The notes beneath the pieces are model-generated. The model was not told the DNA's origin. It ran no database searches and saw nothing but the letters and a program-made list of their open reading frames with translations. The position numbers and the translations under genes were made by a program. Of a DNA stretch of 64,000 nucleotides, positions 45,707 through 54,332 are shown piece by piece; position 1 is the first letter of the stretch, and the number at the start of each line of letters is the position of its first letter. The DNA comes from Phosphitispora fastidiosa. GTDB lineage: Bacteria > Bacillota > Thermincolia > Thermincolales > UBA2595. Where the stretch lies: positions 433,264 through 497,263 of the forward strand of contig NZ_JAHHUL010000001.1 in the NCBI RefSeq assembly GCF_019008365.1, in the 5' to 3' direction.

Positions 45707-45970
45707 CTATCCGGGATATCTGGTCAGGTTGGGTACTGTCCCATCCAATTCAACAATCACCACTTCATTGCCAATTTTTTTTATTGACTGCCATGGAATA
45801 ATTATGTGCTGCCGGTCCATCCATAAACTGAAAAAGTTGTTTCTGCGGGGCAATATAATTGATTGAATCTCTCCGGTGTGGCAGTCAACTACCATATCAG
45901 CTTCACCGATCACTCCCAGTCTTGCCCCATCGACCATATTAATAACCTCTTTCCCTTCAAGGTCACTCAT
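45707..45970 (-). CDS. YlmC/YmxH PRC-barrel protein
   Basis: An 87-residue PRC-barrel protein: RMSDLEGKEVINMVDGARLG, then the acidic turn MVVDCHTGEIQSIILPRR, and the ending HIIIPWQSIKKIGNEVVIV. B. subtilis has the homologue ymxH between mlpA and dpaA. The start is uncertain: ATG 45970 gives the family-typical MRMSD-like N terminus, while TTG or GTG codons up to 45994 are also possible. Function unknown; the family is linked to sporulation in Bacillus. Confidence 0.85.
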   Translation of the reverse strand: MSDLEGKEVINMVDGARLGVIGEADMVVDCHTGEIQSIILPRRNNFFSLWMDRQHIIIPWQSIKKIGNEVVIVELDGTVPNLTRYPG

Positions 45971-46052
45971 TCTCAGATAACCCAATCTCCACACCCTCTT
46001 TAAATAAAAGTCGCCGCTCTCATCCGGTTTAACTGCAGGGAAAATCTGTTAT

Positions 46053-46093
46053 CAAAAAAAGACACCCTCATATAATGTTTATGAGAGGGTGTC
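46053..46093 (-). terminator. Intrinsic terminator behind dut
   Basis: 9-bp stem GACACCCTC/GAGGGTGTC (46061-46069 and 46085-46093) followed on the minus strand by seven T. Ends the deacetylase-carboxypeptidase-peptidase-dut group, 28 nt past the dut stop. Confidence 0.9.
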
Positions 46094-46121
46094 CCAGGCT
46101 ATTCCATAGAATTGTTAAAAA

Positions 46122-46571
46122 TTATTTTCCCGTAGACCCAAAACCTCCTGAGCTTCTTTGGGTATCATCCAGGCTCTCTGTTTCGGCAAATTCAGCCCGG
46201 GCAAATTTGTTAATTACCATCTGGGCGACCCGGTCACCCCTGTTAATTTCGAAGGGAGCCTGTCCATGGTTTATCAGGATTAATCCTATCTCGCCCCTGT
46301 AATCAGAGTCAATGGTCCCAGGTGTATTTACCAAAGTAATACCGTGTTTCAGGGCCAGGCCGCTCCTGGGCCTTATCTGCGCCTCATAGCCACGTGGCAG
46401 CGCTAAACACAACCCTGTAGGGATCAGTTTTATCTCACCGGGCATTAAAACCTCTGGCTGCCCGACTGCAGCCAATAAATCCATTCCGGCTGCCCCGGGA
46501 GTCATATACTGCGGCAGGGGCAGCCCCTTGCCGGCATCTGTTCTGCTAACATAAACCCTGACCTTGTCCAT
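46122..46571 (-). CDS. dut: dUTP diphosphatase
   Basis: Trimeric dUTPase hydrolysing dUTP to dUMP, keeping uracil out of DNA and feeding dTMP synthesis. All five motifs are seen in 149 residues: [43 protein letters not shown] and the C-terminal [10 protein letters not shown]. Lies 11 nt behind the M16 peptidase gene and ends the operon. Confidence 0.97.
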   Translation of the reverse strand: MDKVRVYVSRTDAGKGLPLPQYMTPGAAGMDLLAAVGQPEVLMPGEIKLIPTGLCLALPRGYEAQIRPRSGLALKHGITLVNTPGTIDSDYRGEIGLILINHGQAPFEINRGDRVAQMVINKFARAEFAETESLDDTQRSSGGFGSTGK

Positions 46572-46582
46572 TTACTCCTCCA

Positions 46583-47836
46583 TTAATCAATCGACAATCT
46601 AAGTTCTTTTTCATCCACCTCGGGACCAACACAGGCTATAACAATATTATCACACCTGAAAAAGCTGTCTGCAAGCCTTTTTATGTCTTCAAAACCGACC
46701 TTGTTAATTTTCTGCACTGTTTCTTCTACAGAAATAACACGGTTTACTGAAAGCTCTGATTTACCCAGCCGGGTCATCCTGTTGCTTACATTTTCCAAGC
46801 CCAGGAGCACACTGCCCTTTAGTTGTTCCTTGGCCCTTGCCAGCTCTTCTGCAGTTATGCCTTCTTTCCTGACGCTATTTAATTCCGCACTTATCAGGGA
46901 GAGTACCTCCTTGAGGTTGTTCCGGCTGAGACCGGCATATATGGAAAAAAGACCGGCATCCCTGTATGAACTATGATAAGTGAAAATGGAATAAGCCAAT
47001 CCCCGTTCTTCCCTGATCTCCTGGAACAGGCGGGAACTTATCCCTCCACCCAAAGCGCTGTTAATCAGGTGTAAGACATAAATATCTTCATGCTCCATTG
47101 GCAGCCCGGGGGTTCCTACACAAAGGTGTACCTGTTCAGTATCCTTCTTTTTCGTGCTTATCCGGCATTCAGTCACCGGTTGAGAGTATATTCTTTCTCT
47201 GGTACAGGGTTTAATCGTGCCAAACAGTGGAGCCAGTTTGGCCACAATTTGCTCATGTTTGATATTCCCGGCTACTGCAACCACGAGAGAATCCGGAGCA
47301 TAATTGTCATTTCTGAATTTAAGCAGCTTTTCTCTGTCTATAGTTCTGATTATGTCTTCAGTGCCGATGACAGACCTGCCCAAAGCATGACCGGACCACA
47401 GGGTGCTGGTAAAAATATCATGTACCAGTTCATCGGGTGTATCCTCATACATCTTTATTTCTTCAATGATAACATTCTTCTCTTTATCAATATCTTCTTC
47501 CCTGAAAAGGGAATTGAAATACATGTCACTGAGCAGGTCTACCGCTACATCGATATGCTCGTCCAGAACCTTGGCATAATAACAGGTATATTCCTTGGAG
47601 GTAAAGGCATTAAGCTGCCCACCTACTGCATCAAGGGCCTCTGCAATACCCTTGGCTGTTCTCTTGGCAGTTCCTTTAAACATCATATGTTCAATAAAGT
47701 GTGCAATACCGTTATTACTTTCATTTTCATCCCTGGAACCCGCGCCCACCCAAAGGCCCATAGAAACTGACCTGACATAAGGTACTTCTTCAGTTACTAT
47801 TCTTACTCCATTTGCTAATGTCTCTTTTTTATACAC
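46583..47836 (-). CDS. M16 family zinc peptidase (MlpA/YmxG-like)
   Basis: A 417-residue processing-peptidase-like zinc enzyme. Inverted zinc motif HFIEHMMFKGT (HxxEH) at residues 47-57 with the downstream Glu in EKNVIIEEIKMYED near 125. The second M16 domain contains the FSIYAGLSRNN and GLAYSIFTYHSSYRDAG segments. GTG start with GGAGG upstream. By synteny it is the mlpA/ymxG homologue next to ylxY. Substrate unknown; probably cytoplasmic because no signal peptide is seen. Confidence 0.94.
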   Translation of the reverse strand: MYKKETLANGVRIVTEEVPYVRSVSMGLWVGAGSRDENESNNGIAHFIEHMMFKGTAKRTAKGIAEALDAVGGQLNAFTSKEYTCYYAKVLDEHIDVAVDLLSDMYFNSLFREEDIDKEKNVIIEEIKMYEDTPDELVHDIFTSTLWSGHALGRSVIGTEDIIRTIDREKLLKFRNDNYAPDSLVVAVAGNIKHEQIVAKLAPLFGTIKPCTRERIYSQPVTECRISTKKKDTEQVHLCVGTPGLPMEHEDIYVLHLINSALGGGISSRLFQEIREERGLAYSIFTYHSSYRDAGLFSIYAGLSRNNLKEVLSLISAELNSVRKEGITAEELARAKEQLKGSVLLGLENVSNRMTRLGKSELSVNRVISVEETVQKINKVGFEDIKRLADSFFRCDNIVIACVGPEVDEKELRLSID

Positions 47837-47951
47837 TTATAATGTCCTCCCCCTAAACGACGATGTCAAACGCATATACCTGTTTAAAATTCGAGACATT
47901 TATCAAAAATCCTCCACAATAATCGGAAAATCGAGTTAGAATATTGACCCA

Positions 47952-49082
47952 TTATGTCAGCGATGACTTTAACCACCTGGTTAAGCTATGCCAGGGCTTT
48001 TGTTTCTTCACTTCACATCCGGCTATAAGTTTAACTTTTCCCGTGTAACAGTCATTAATATAATAACTTACAAAACCGATAACCTCCCCCTTTTTCAGGG
48101 GAGCGGAGGGGTAAGCCCTAATTTCAGGCTTTATTTCCAGGGCTCCGGAGTCATCGGATGGTATAAGTATACCCAGGTCAGCTTCATACAGTACCGGAAC
48201 ATCTTCTGCAGCACCGTTTTGAACCTGCAGCATCCTGTACTGTTCCCCAGCTACTGCCACCTGGGAATATTCATACTGATTGAATCCATACTCAAAAAGC
48301 CTGATACAATCTCCCCACCTGTCCCCGCTGTGCAGCACCACAGCTATCAGCCTCCGGTTATCCTTGCTTGCTGAAGCAATCAGGCACTTCCCGGCAGCAT
48401 CTGTGGTCCCTGTCTTGACACCATCTGCCCATAAATAGCTCCAGAGGAGTTTATTGGTATTATGCAGTCTCCGGTCCCACTCCTGGCCAGGCCAATCGAT
48501 AACTTTATCCCTGGTTTCGACAATCTCGGAAAACTTCTCATTTCCCAGGGCATGCCGCGCAATCAGAGCAAGGTCATAAGCACACGTATAGTGTTCCTCA
48601 TCCGGCAGACCGTGAGGATTGGTAAAATGCGTATTCAAGGTACCCATAGCCAGAGCTCTGATATTCAGCAGTTGGGCAAACCGCTCAACACTGCCGGCAA
48701 CATACTCGGCAATAGCCACACAGGCATCATTACCTGATCTCATCAGGGCTCCGTAAAGCAGATCAGACAGGGTAAGGGTCTCGCCTGCAGAAAGATATAT
48801 GCTTGACCCCTCTGTTCCTGCTGCCTTTTCACTGACTTCAACCATGTCTTTAAGGCTGCCTGTCTCAATAGCTGTTAAAGCGGTCAACACTTTCGTGGTA
48901 CTGGCAGGCGGCCTTTTTTTGAAGGGTTCTTTAGCAAACAAAACCTGCCCTGTCCCGGCATCCATTAATATTGCCGCATCAGCCGATATTCCGGTAAATT
49001 CCGCTGCCGGCGCTGCCGGAGCGATCCCGAAAAATAGAATCACAACCAAAATCATTATAATTATTTTCTGAGGGTTAGCCAA
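47952..49082 (-). CDS. D-alanyl-D-alanine carboxypeptidase (DacF/DacB type)
   Basis: Low-molecular-weight penicillin-binding protein trimming the terminal D-Ala from peptidoglycan stems. Signal peptide at residues 1-27, catalytic SxxK in PASTTKVLTAL near residue 62, SGNDAC (SxN) near 117, and KTGTTDAAG (KTG) near 225. A beta-sheet tail domain follows. 376 residues. The start appears to be TTG at 49082 with AAGGAG upstream. It follows the deacetylase gene by 12 nt. Sporulation or vegetative use cannot be decided. Confidence 0.94.
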   Translation of the reverse strand: MANPQKIIIMILVVILFFGIAPAAPAAEFTGISADAAILMDAGTGQVLFAKEPFKKRPPASTTKVLTALTAIETGSLKDMVEVSEKAAGTEGSSIYLSAGETLTLSDLLYGALMRSGNDACVAIAEYVAGSVERFAQLLNIRALAMGTLNTHFTNPHGLPDEEHYTCAYDLALIARHALGNEKFSEIVETRDKVIDWPGQEWDRRLHNTNKLLWSYLWADGVKTGTTDAAGKCLIASASKDNRRLIAVVLHSGDRWGDCIRLFEYGFNQYEYSQVAVAGEQYRMLQVQNGAAEDVPVLYEADLGILIPSDDSGALEIKPEIRAYPSAPLKKGEVIGFVSYYINDCYTGKVKLIAGCEVKKQKPWHSLTRWLKSSLT

Positions 49083-49094
49083 ACTATTCTCTCC

Positions 49095-49814
49095 TTACTT
49101 AATGCCCAGGACATCGGAAACAGTGGTTAGCTGATATCCTTTTCCCTTTAATGCAGCGATTATGGAAGGAAGCGCTTTCACGGTGGGATCAGTGGGATGC
49201 ATCAATACTATCGCGCCATTATGGGCTTTGCCGGTTACCCTTTTAACGATCGTATCCGGAGCCGGCCGCTCCCAGTCTATAGTATCTATACTCCAGAGAA
49301 TTGTGCGATAACCGCTCTCTCCGGCGGCTTGCAATACGGTTTTATTGAATTCACCATATGGAGGGGCATACAGGCGTGTTCTTACTTTGGTTATTTTATA
49401 TACTGCTTCATCTGTTTGTTTTATTTCACTGATATTCTCTGATTTGGATATAAAGGTCGGGTGTGGGTGGGAATAACTGTGGTTGCCCAGTTCGTGATTC
49501 TTTGCAATCTCCTTTGTCAGTTCCGGGAAATCCTCAACCCATTTACCCCCCATAAAAAAGGTCATGGAGACATTGTTTTTTTTTAAAACTTCCAGCATCC
49601 CGGGAATATACTCCTCACCCCAAACTACATTACAGGTCAGGGCAATCTTTTTCTGATCTGTGCTGCCCTGATAAATCGGGTCAAAGTTGCTGATAGCAGG
49701 TTTAAAGAGATTATACTGGACCACCTTGAACAGCAGCAGGATAAACAACAGCGCCAGCAAAACAGTGATGGCTCTTCTGATCAGATAATTAAAGTTCAAA
49801 TAATATATCCTCAT
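49095..49814 (-). CDS. Polysaccharide deacetylase-like protein (YlxY/PdaB type), altered metal motif
   Basis: A 239-residue NodB-fold protein with an N-terminal membrane anchor (residues 13-33). The His motif GNHSYSHPHPT near residue 130, RLYAPPYGEF near 160 and VLMHPTDPTVKALP near 203 are intact. Motif 1, usually T-F-D-D, reads LTCNVVWGEE (near 60): the first Asp is Asn and the second is absent. This may be inactive or a family variant. Corresponds in position to B. subtilis ylxY. First gene of the run to dut, with GGAGGGATTGGG before the ATG. Confidence 0.9.
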   Translation of the reverse strand: MRIYYLNFNYLIRRAITVLLALLFILLLFKVVQYNLFKPAISNFDPIYQGSTDQKKIALTCNVVWGEEYIPGMLEVLKKNNVSMTFFMGGKWVEDFPELTKEIAKNHELGNHSYSHPHPTFISKSENISEIKQTDEAVYKITKVRTRLYAPPYGEFNKTVLQAAGESGYRTILWSIDTIDWERPAPDTIVKRVTGKAHNGAIVLMHPTDPTVKALPSIIAALKGKGYQLTTVSDVLGIK

Positions 49815-49948
49815 CCCAATCCCTCCATCCGAAGCAACTCTCCAATTAACTACTCTTCGCTATAGATGTTTATTCACTGTCCTAGCCATATATTCTCACT
49901 AATCAGCAGTCAGCCGGAAATAGATTGCATCCACCGGAAATGGCTGTG

Positions 49949-50172
49949 CATAAATATAGTGAGGTATTGTACCGGTTTTTCGCGCTACAGCCGAAGAAAT
50001 ATAACTTTGTTCCTGGCGAAGTCCGGGAACACCGCCAATTCGCCATCCGTAGCTCAGTGGCGGCGCGGGCCGTCCGTGGCCCGCGTCCCGGACTTCGCTT
50101 AGCGGAACTGCAGTAATATTTCTCACGGCAGCAGCGCAAGGAAAACCTTGTACAACACCTCACCATATTATA
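49949..50172. repeat. Long palindromic foldback element, family 2, copy B
   Basis: About 224 bp, imperfect palindrome. The left end TATAGTGAGGTATTGTACC pairs with the right end TTGTACAACACCTCACCATA. Further in, GCGAAGTCCGGGA (left) pairs with TCCCGGACTTCGC (right) and the GC-rich centre GCGGGCC/GGCCCGC closes the hairpin. It shares its terminal 20 bp or so with copy A at 44870 but has a different interior. It occupies the 491-bp gap between ylxY and the IS1595 remnant; the rest of that gap shows nothing. Confidence 0.85.
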
Positions 50173-50305
50173 TTACGCCATTTCCATGGCCGCTGGCAAA
50201 AAACAATTGTTATTATGCCCCATTTTACGGTAGTTTTTTTTCTTGACCTTTTCCTGTTTATGGTATATTGTATGTCTTAGAAATAGACAGTTTATGGAGG
50301 TATAA

Positions 50306-50847
50306 ATGAACATTATTGAGGTTTACAAAAAATTCCCTACTAAAGAAGCTTGTTTTACTCACCTTGAAAATGTTCGATGGAAGGGCAAACCAAAGTGCCC
50401 CTACTGTAACTCAACAAACTCAACACCAATGAAAAAAGAATTTAGGCATCATTGTAACGTTTGCAATACTTCGTACAGTGCAACTGTCAGTACAATTTTT
50501 CATAGAACGCACATTGATTTGCAAAAATGGTTTTTAGCCATTACTCTAATGCTAAATGCTACAAAGGCTATCAGTTCTCGTCAACTTGCAAAAAATTTAG
50601 CAGTAAATAAAGACACCGCTTGGTATATGGTTACGAGGATTCGTGAAGCTATTCATGAACAACGAGAATTGCTTCAAGACATAGTTCATTTAACCTACAG
50701 TCAAAGAGAAAATTAACCTGATTCAAAAACCGAATACTCAAAGACTTCTTTTATGGCATCAATAAAATTTTAAATGCAACCATAGATGAATTTTATTGCC
50801 GCCATAAAAATCATCCGAACTTCGACTCACTCATCCTATTTTTTTAG
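50306..50847 (+). pseudogene. IS1595-family transposase remnant, catalytic core deleted
   Basis: The first 136 codons (to 50716) encode the N-terminal part typical of IS1595 transposases: a zinc ribbon CPYC...CNVC and the helical STIFHRTHIDLQKWFLAI region plus the HTH-like SSRQLAKNLAVNKDTAWYM. The DDE catalytic domain is missing. A short segment in another frame ending at 50847 (IDEFYCRHKNHPNFDSLI) resembles the transposase C terminus, so an internal deletion plus frameshift is likely. No terminal inverted repeats were identified. AT-rich compared with its surroundings; cannot be active. Confidence 0.8.
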
Positions 50848-50867
50848 TAATTGGGAGGTGTTATTTG

Positions 50868-51746
50868 GTGGAAAAGCTTCCAAAGGCGACACATAAAGGC
50901 ATTCTTAAAGTGGGTGACGTAAATATTAAGTGCTATGTTCTTGAAGATGGCAGACGAGTATTATCGGGAAGAACTGTAACTACTTCTTTAGGTCTTTCGG
51001 GCCGAGGCCAGGGAGCAAAGCGAATTACCGACTCAAAATCCCTTAAGCCATTTATTTCTGATAAATTAACTATAGCTATTGAAGAACCTATTGTATTTAA
51101 AGGAGCTGCCTTAACACATGGTTACGAAGCATGGGTATTACCTGAAATTTGCCAAGCAGTCTTAAATGCCCGTGACCGGGGAGTTTTACCCACACACCAG
51201 ATGCGAATGGCGGCTCAAGCTGATATACTTATTAGAGCTTTTGCTACAGTTGGTATTATTGCACTTGTTGACGAAGTAACTGGCTATCAAGCAGAACGAG
51301 ATAGAGATGAACTACAAAAATTTTTATCACTATATCTATCCGAAGAACGTCTTAAGTGGGCTAAGATGTTTCCAGACGAATACTATCGTCAATTATTTAG
51401 GCTTCGAGGATGGAACTATAGCCCTTTAAGTGTAAAAAGACCTAAACTGGTCGGAAAACTTACAAACGAATTAGTTTATAAGAAACTACCTCCTCCTGTA
51501 TTAGACAAACTAAGAGAATTAAACCCTGTAAAAAACAAACAAACATGGAGACGTGGAGCAGCATTCTTTCAATACTTATCAGAGGATATTGGGCAGCCTG
51601 ATTTAAGAGACCATTTACTACAATTAATTGCAATTATGAGAATATCCCCGAACTGGTCTGTATTTCAGCGTCATTTTGCAAGAGCTTTCCCTTCTCCTGA
51701 AGGAGAACAAACCGCTTTGTTTGATGAAACTGAAGATGATAAATAA
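50868..51746 (+). CDS. P63C-domain protein (phage/mobile-element associated)
   Basis: A 292-residue protein. The C-terminal two thirds match the P63C domain (RDRDELQKFLSLYLSEE near residue 145, KRPKLVGKLTNELVYKKLPP, RISPNWSVFQRHFARAFP). The N-terminal part (ILKVGDVNIKCYVLEDGRRV, LSGRGQGAKRI) is Arg/Gly-rich and antirepressor-like. GGGAGG lies 9 nt before the GTG at 50868 (a TTG one codon earlier is possible). Lower GC and different codon use than the housekeeping genes, following a transposase remnant and followed directly by a foldback element, point to acquisition. Function unknown. Confidence 0.82.
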   Translation: MEKLPKATHKGILKVGDVNIKCYVLEDGRRVLSGRTVTTSLGLSGRGQGAKRITDSKSLKPFISDKLTIAIEEPIVFKGAALTHGYEAWVLPEICQAVLNARDRGVLPTHQMRMAAQADILIRAFATVGIIALVDEVTGYQAERDRDELQKFLSLYLSEERLKWAKMFPDEYYRQLFRLRGWNYSPLSVKRPKLVGKLTNELVYKKLPPPVLDKLRELNPVKNKQTWRRGAAFFQYLSEDIGQPDLRDHLLQLIAIMRISPNWSVFQRHFARAFPSPEGEQTALFDETEDDK

Positions 51747-51865
51747 AATAGGGGTAGATGTGTTCCGCAAGGCGGAGACTGTCGTCCGCCCGGCCAGCGA
51801 CCCGCAAAGCGGGAGCTGTAGCCGGCGGAGACGTAGCCCGCCGGAGGAATACATCTACCCCTATT
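51747..51865. repeat. Intergenic foldback element, family 1, copy 2 (119 bp)
   Basis: Begins AATAGGGGTAGATGTG immediately behind the P63C stop and ends ACATCTACCCCTATT. The interior has the hairpins GGCGGAGACTGTCGTCCGCC and GACCCGCAAAGCGGGAGC, then GGCGGAGACG and GCCCGCCGGAGGAAT. It lies between convergent genes and may act as a bidirectional terminator. About 80 bp are shared with copy 3 at 53358, and both ends with copy 1 at 23689. Confidence 0.9.
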
Positions 51866-51888
51866 TAAAATTTATCTTCAGTTTCCAT

Positions 51889-53031
51889 TCAAACAAGCTT
51901 ATCCTCGACCTTGTCCCAGAATCCCCAGGACTCAAATCCCAGCCGCCACAGAGCAACCCCTTTAAGGTCATATTCATTAACCAGATTCAGCTTAAAAGAG
52001 GCACTCTCAGGACTTTCAAACCAGACCACGTGTTTTTGGCCATTTTCCCAGTAATAAAAATAGGGGGTTTGGGAATAGTCGTCCCATTCAATAACAGCGC
52101 CGTATTTTTCTGCCAGCGCCAGAGCGCTGTTGGCCGGAACTGCCTTATAGCCCCCTTTGCCCACAATCCAGTCATAACCGTAATTACCAATACCTAAAAG
52201 GATTTTATCCTTTGGGATCACCCCTGAAGAATAGGTAACCACATTTTCTACCCATGGAACTGACGCCACAGGCCCTGGGTCTCCGCCAACCCAGTGTTCA
52301 TCATAAGACATTAACATAATGCGGTCTGCCACACTGCCAAGATATTGGTAATCAAATGCCCCGCTCCATCCATCGCTGGTATTGTCACGTGTCTTTGCCG
52401 GGACAGATATGGTAACCTTAAATCCCTCCGGCGCAAGCTTTTCCCTGAGCAGAGTCATAAATTCATTCAAAGCCTGGCGGTCCCCCGGAGGGACATTCTC
52501 AAAATCAATATTAACCCCGTCAAAACCATTAGAAGCTAAGGTTGTGTAAATACTGTCAACTGTTTTGGCCCGCAGTTCGGGACTTGATAATACATTATGT
52601 ATTAAGGTCCGGTCAAAACCCGATTTTATAAGGTTATGAACAAGGGCATAAATTTCGATATCATTTTTCTTGGCTGTTGCCAACGCTTCTTTTGGGGTCT
52701 CTCCTGTTATTTGACCTGAAGATGTTAATGTGTAGGAAAATGTGGCAACACCTGTAATTCTGCCGATATTGCTTTCCAAAGACCTTTGCGACAGGGTATC
52801 AGTAGCCCAATCCTTGGTGTAGTAACCCAAAACCTCTTTGCCACTGTTTGCCCGTAGGTACCGGTCATTCCATTCCCGGACCAGGTTTATAAATCCCTTG
52901 CCCTTTGCGGCGGTGCTGCGTGACTCCGGTGCGGCCCAGGTCACTTGCGGCATAATTAGAAATAGCATACTGAATATCAGGAAATAACAAGTGACTGTAG
53001 AAAAAATACTTTTCTTTGTATTTTGGTGCAT
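51889..53031 (-). CDS. GH18 family glycoside hydrolase (spore-cortex/YaaH-like)
   Basis: A 380-residue secreted protein: signal peptide (residues 8-33, ending TWA-A) then a GH18 TIM barrel. The catalytic motif is FDGVNIDFENV near residue 167, with the acid Glu present and Asn at the second Asp position, as is usual in YaaH/SleL-type enzymes. Other barrel segments are VLGYYTKDW near 67 and DRIMLMSYDEHWVGG near 235. No LysM repeats, unlike SleL. Likely an N-acetylglucosaminidase acting on peptidoglycan, perhaps spore cortex given the SleB gene upstream. AAGGGGAG precedes the ATG. Confidence 0.9.
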   Translation of the reverse strand: MHQNTKKSIFSTVTCYFLIFSMLFLIMPQVTWAAPESRSTAAKGKGFINLVREWNDRYLRANSGKEVLGYYTKDWATDTLSQRSLESNIGRITGVATFSYTLTSSGQITGETPKEALATAKKNDIEIYALVHNLIKSGFDRTLIHNVLSSPELRAKTVDSIYTTLASNGFDGVNIDFENVPPGDRQALNEFMTLLREKLAPEGFKVTISVPAKTRDNTSDGWSGAFDYQYLGSVADRIMLMSYDEHWVGGDPGPVASVPWVENVVTYSSGVIPKDKILLGIGNYGYDWIVGKGGYKAVPANSALALAEKYGAVIEWDDYSQTPYFYYWENGQKHVVWFESPESASFKLNLVNEYDLKGVALWRLGFESWGFWDKVEDKLV

Positions 53032-53357
53032 TTTGCTCCCCTTTCTGCCTTCACGTCAATCTATTCAATTATAGTGGCTGATAAGGCGATGGACAATCTC
53101 AGGATTGTATCCTGCTGTTGACCCCATGTATAAGAAATTAAATTTTAAAAACGCCCCGATTAAAATCACCTTTTTTCTCATCAGTGGGAACAAAAACCAA
53201 AAAACAGCCGGCGCTCGAGTGCAAGAATTCCATTCAGAGCAGCATTCCAGGCATTTTCTTGACAATTGGGAATAATTTATCCAATTTATGGCGGCATATT
53301 AGATGCTGTTACAGACTGCTGACAAAGTCAGTAATTTTAAGCTTGAAATGTTATTAA
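53032..53357. other. Intergenic region before the GH18 gene
   Basis: 326 bp without a supported gene. Must contain the GH18 promoter if the foldback element at 53358 ends upstream transcription. A TTGACA occurs at about 53257 on the plus strand but drives nothing visible. Nothing else recognised. Confidence 0.6.
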
Positions 53358-53545
53358 GACAGGGGTAGATGTGTTCCGGAGGGCGGAGTCTGTCGTCCGT
53401 CCGGCCCGCGACCCGCAAAGCGGGAGCGGATGCCGGCGGAGATGTCTGGGGGTCCCCCCGATCCGTCGAAACCCCGGCCTTTCTAAAAGGCCGGGGTTCG
53501 GTAACGGATTGGGGGCCCCGCCCGTGGAATTCATCTACCCCTGTC
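53358..53545. repeat. Intergenic foldback element, family 1, copy 3 (188 bp, with insertion)
   Basis: Outer arms GACAGGGGTAGATG and CATCTACCCCTGTC pair over 14 bp. The left half follows copy 2 (GGCGGAGTCTGTCGTCCG, GACCCGCAAAGCGGGAGC, GCCGGCGGAGATG). Where copy 2 continues with GCCCGCCGGAGG, this copy carries a second nested palindrome (53455-53515). Lies between the SleB and GH18 genes. Confidence 0.9.
53455..53515. repeat. Nested palindrome inserted in foldback copy 3
   Basis: Innermost perfect 13-bp stem AACCCCGGCCTTT (53470-53482) / AAAGGCCGGGGTT (53486-53498) with a 3-nt loop, enclosed by a 12-bp stem CCCCCGATCCGT / ACGGATTGGGGG (53455-53466 and 53504-53515, one G-U). Absent from copies 1 and 2, so it looks like a separate small element inside the first. 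Confidence 0.88.
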
Positions 53546-53615
53546 TATATTACAGTTTAATACTTAAAAATATATGAGGTCTGTCAATAAGCTATAACGG
53601 CATATTAAATGCCGC

Positions 53616-54209
53616 CTATTTTGCAAAGACATGCTCACCAATCTGTGTGATAATCGCTCGCGACCATATCCACCTGCTGGTAGAGGTTACCGGATTCCAA
53701 TAATAGATGGCTCCACCCGTAGGGTCATATCCGCTTAAAGCCAGCTCTGCGGCTTTAACAGACTTTTGATCCGGGTCCAGCCATATCTGGCCGTCGTCAA
53801 CTGCATCAAATGCCCCTGGCTGAAAAATAACCCCATCTATGGAATCAGGGAAACTCCCGGAACGAGTCCTATTTACGATAACAGCGCCAACGGCAGCCTG
53901 TCCCTGGAGGCTTTCCCCCCTTGCCTCACCGTGTATGGCTCTGGCCAGCATAGTTACTTCCTTCCGGGAAACTCCCCGGGAAACAGGTTCACTAACATTA
54001 CGGGTATCAACCGTGCGTACAGCAGGCCGCTCAGAAATGCGGTCACCGGACGCCTCCTGAGTCTGCCGGACATCCCAACCCACCTGACCCATGGCTAGTT
54101 CTCTGGTAACCTTTGCATTATCTGCTCCCGGCATAGAAAAAACCGCTAACATCAGCATTACAAAAATTCCGGTAACATGATAAAAAATCATTTGTTTTAC
54201 TTTATCCAT
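53616..54209 (-). CDS. SleB-type cell wall hydrolase
   Basis: A 197-residue protein with an N-terminal membrane or signal segment (residues 7-26) and a Hydrolase_2/SleB catalytic domain from about residue 80: LARAIHGEARGESLQGQAAVGAVIVNRT with the catalytic Glu in GEA, then FPDSIDGVIFQPGAFDAV and the ending IGEHVFAK. SleB enzymes are lytic transglycosylases of the spore cortex, used in germination. The peptidoglycan-binding repeat of Bacillus SleB is missing, giving the shorter CwlJ-like form. AGGAGGG precedes the ATG. Single gene; the GH18 hydrolase lies downstream behind a foldback element. Confidence 0.92.
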   Translation of the reverse strand: MDKVKQMIFYHVTGIFVMLMLAVFSMPGADNAKVTRELAMGQVGWDVRQTQEASGDRISERPAVRTVDTRNVSEPVSRGVSRKEVTMLARAIHGEARGESLQGQAAVGAVIVNRTRSGSFPDSIDGVIFQPGAFDAVDDGQIWLDPDQKSVKAAELALSGYDPTGGAIYYWNPVTSTSRWIWSRAIITQIGEHVFAK

Positions 54210-54332
54210 TCGTTATCCCTCCTGTCAAACTGTTTCAAACTATAATCACAGTTAATAATTACATTTTTTGTCAGTTTGTCCGGCAGGAAGTTACTAATGG
54301 ATTATACTAAAAACAAGAGGGTCAGGCAACCA

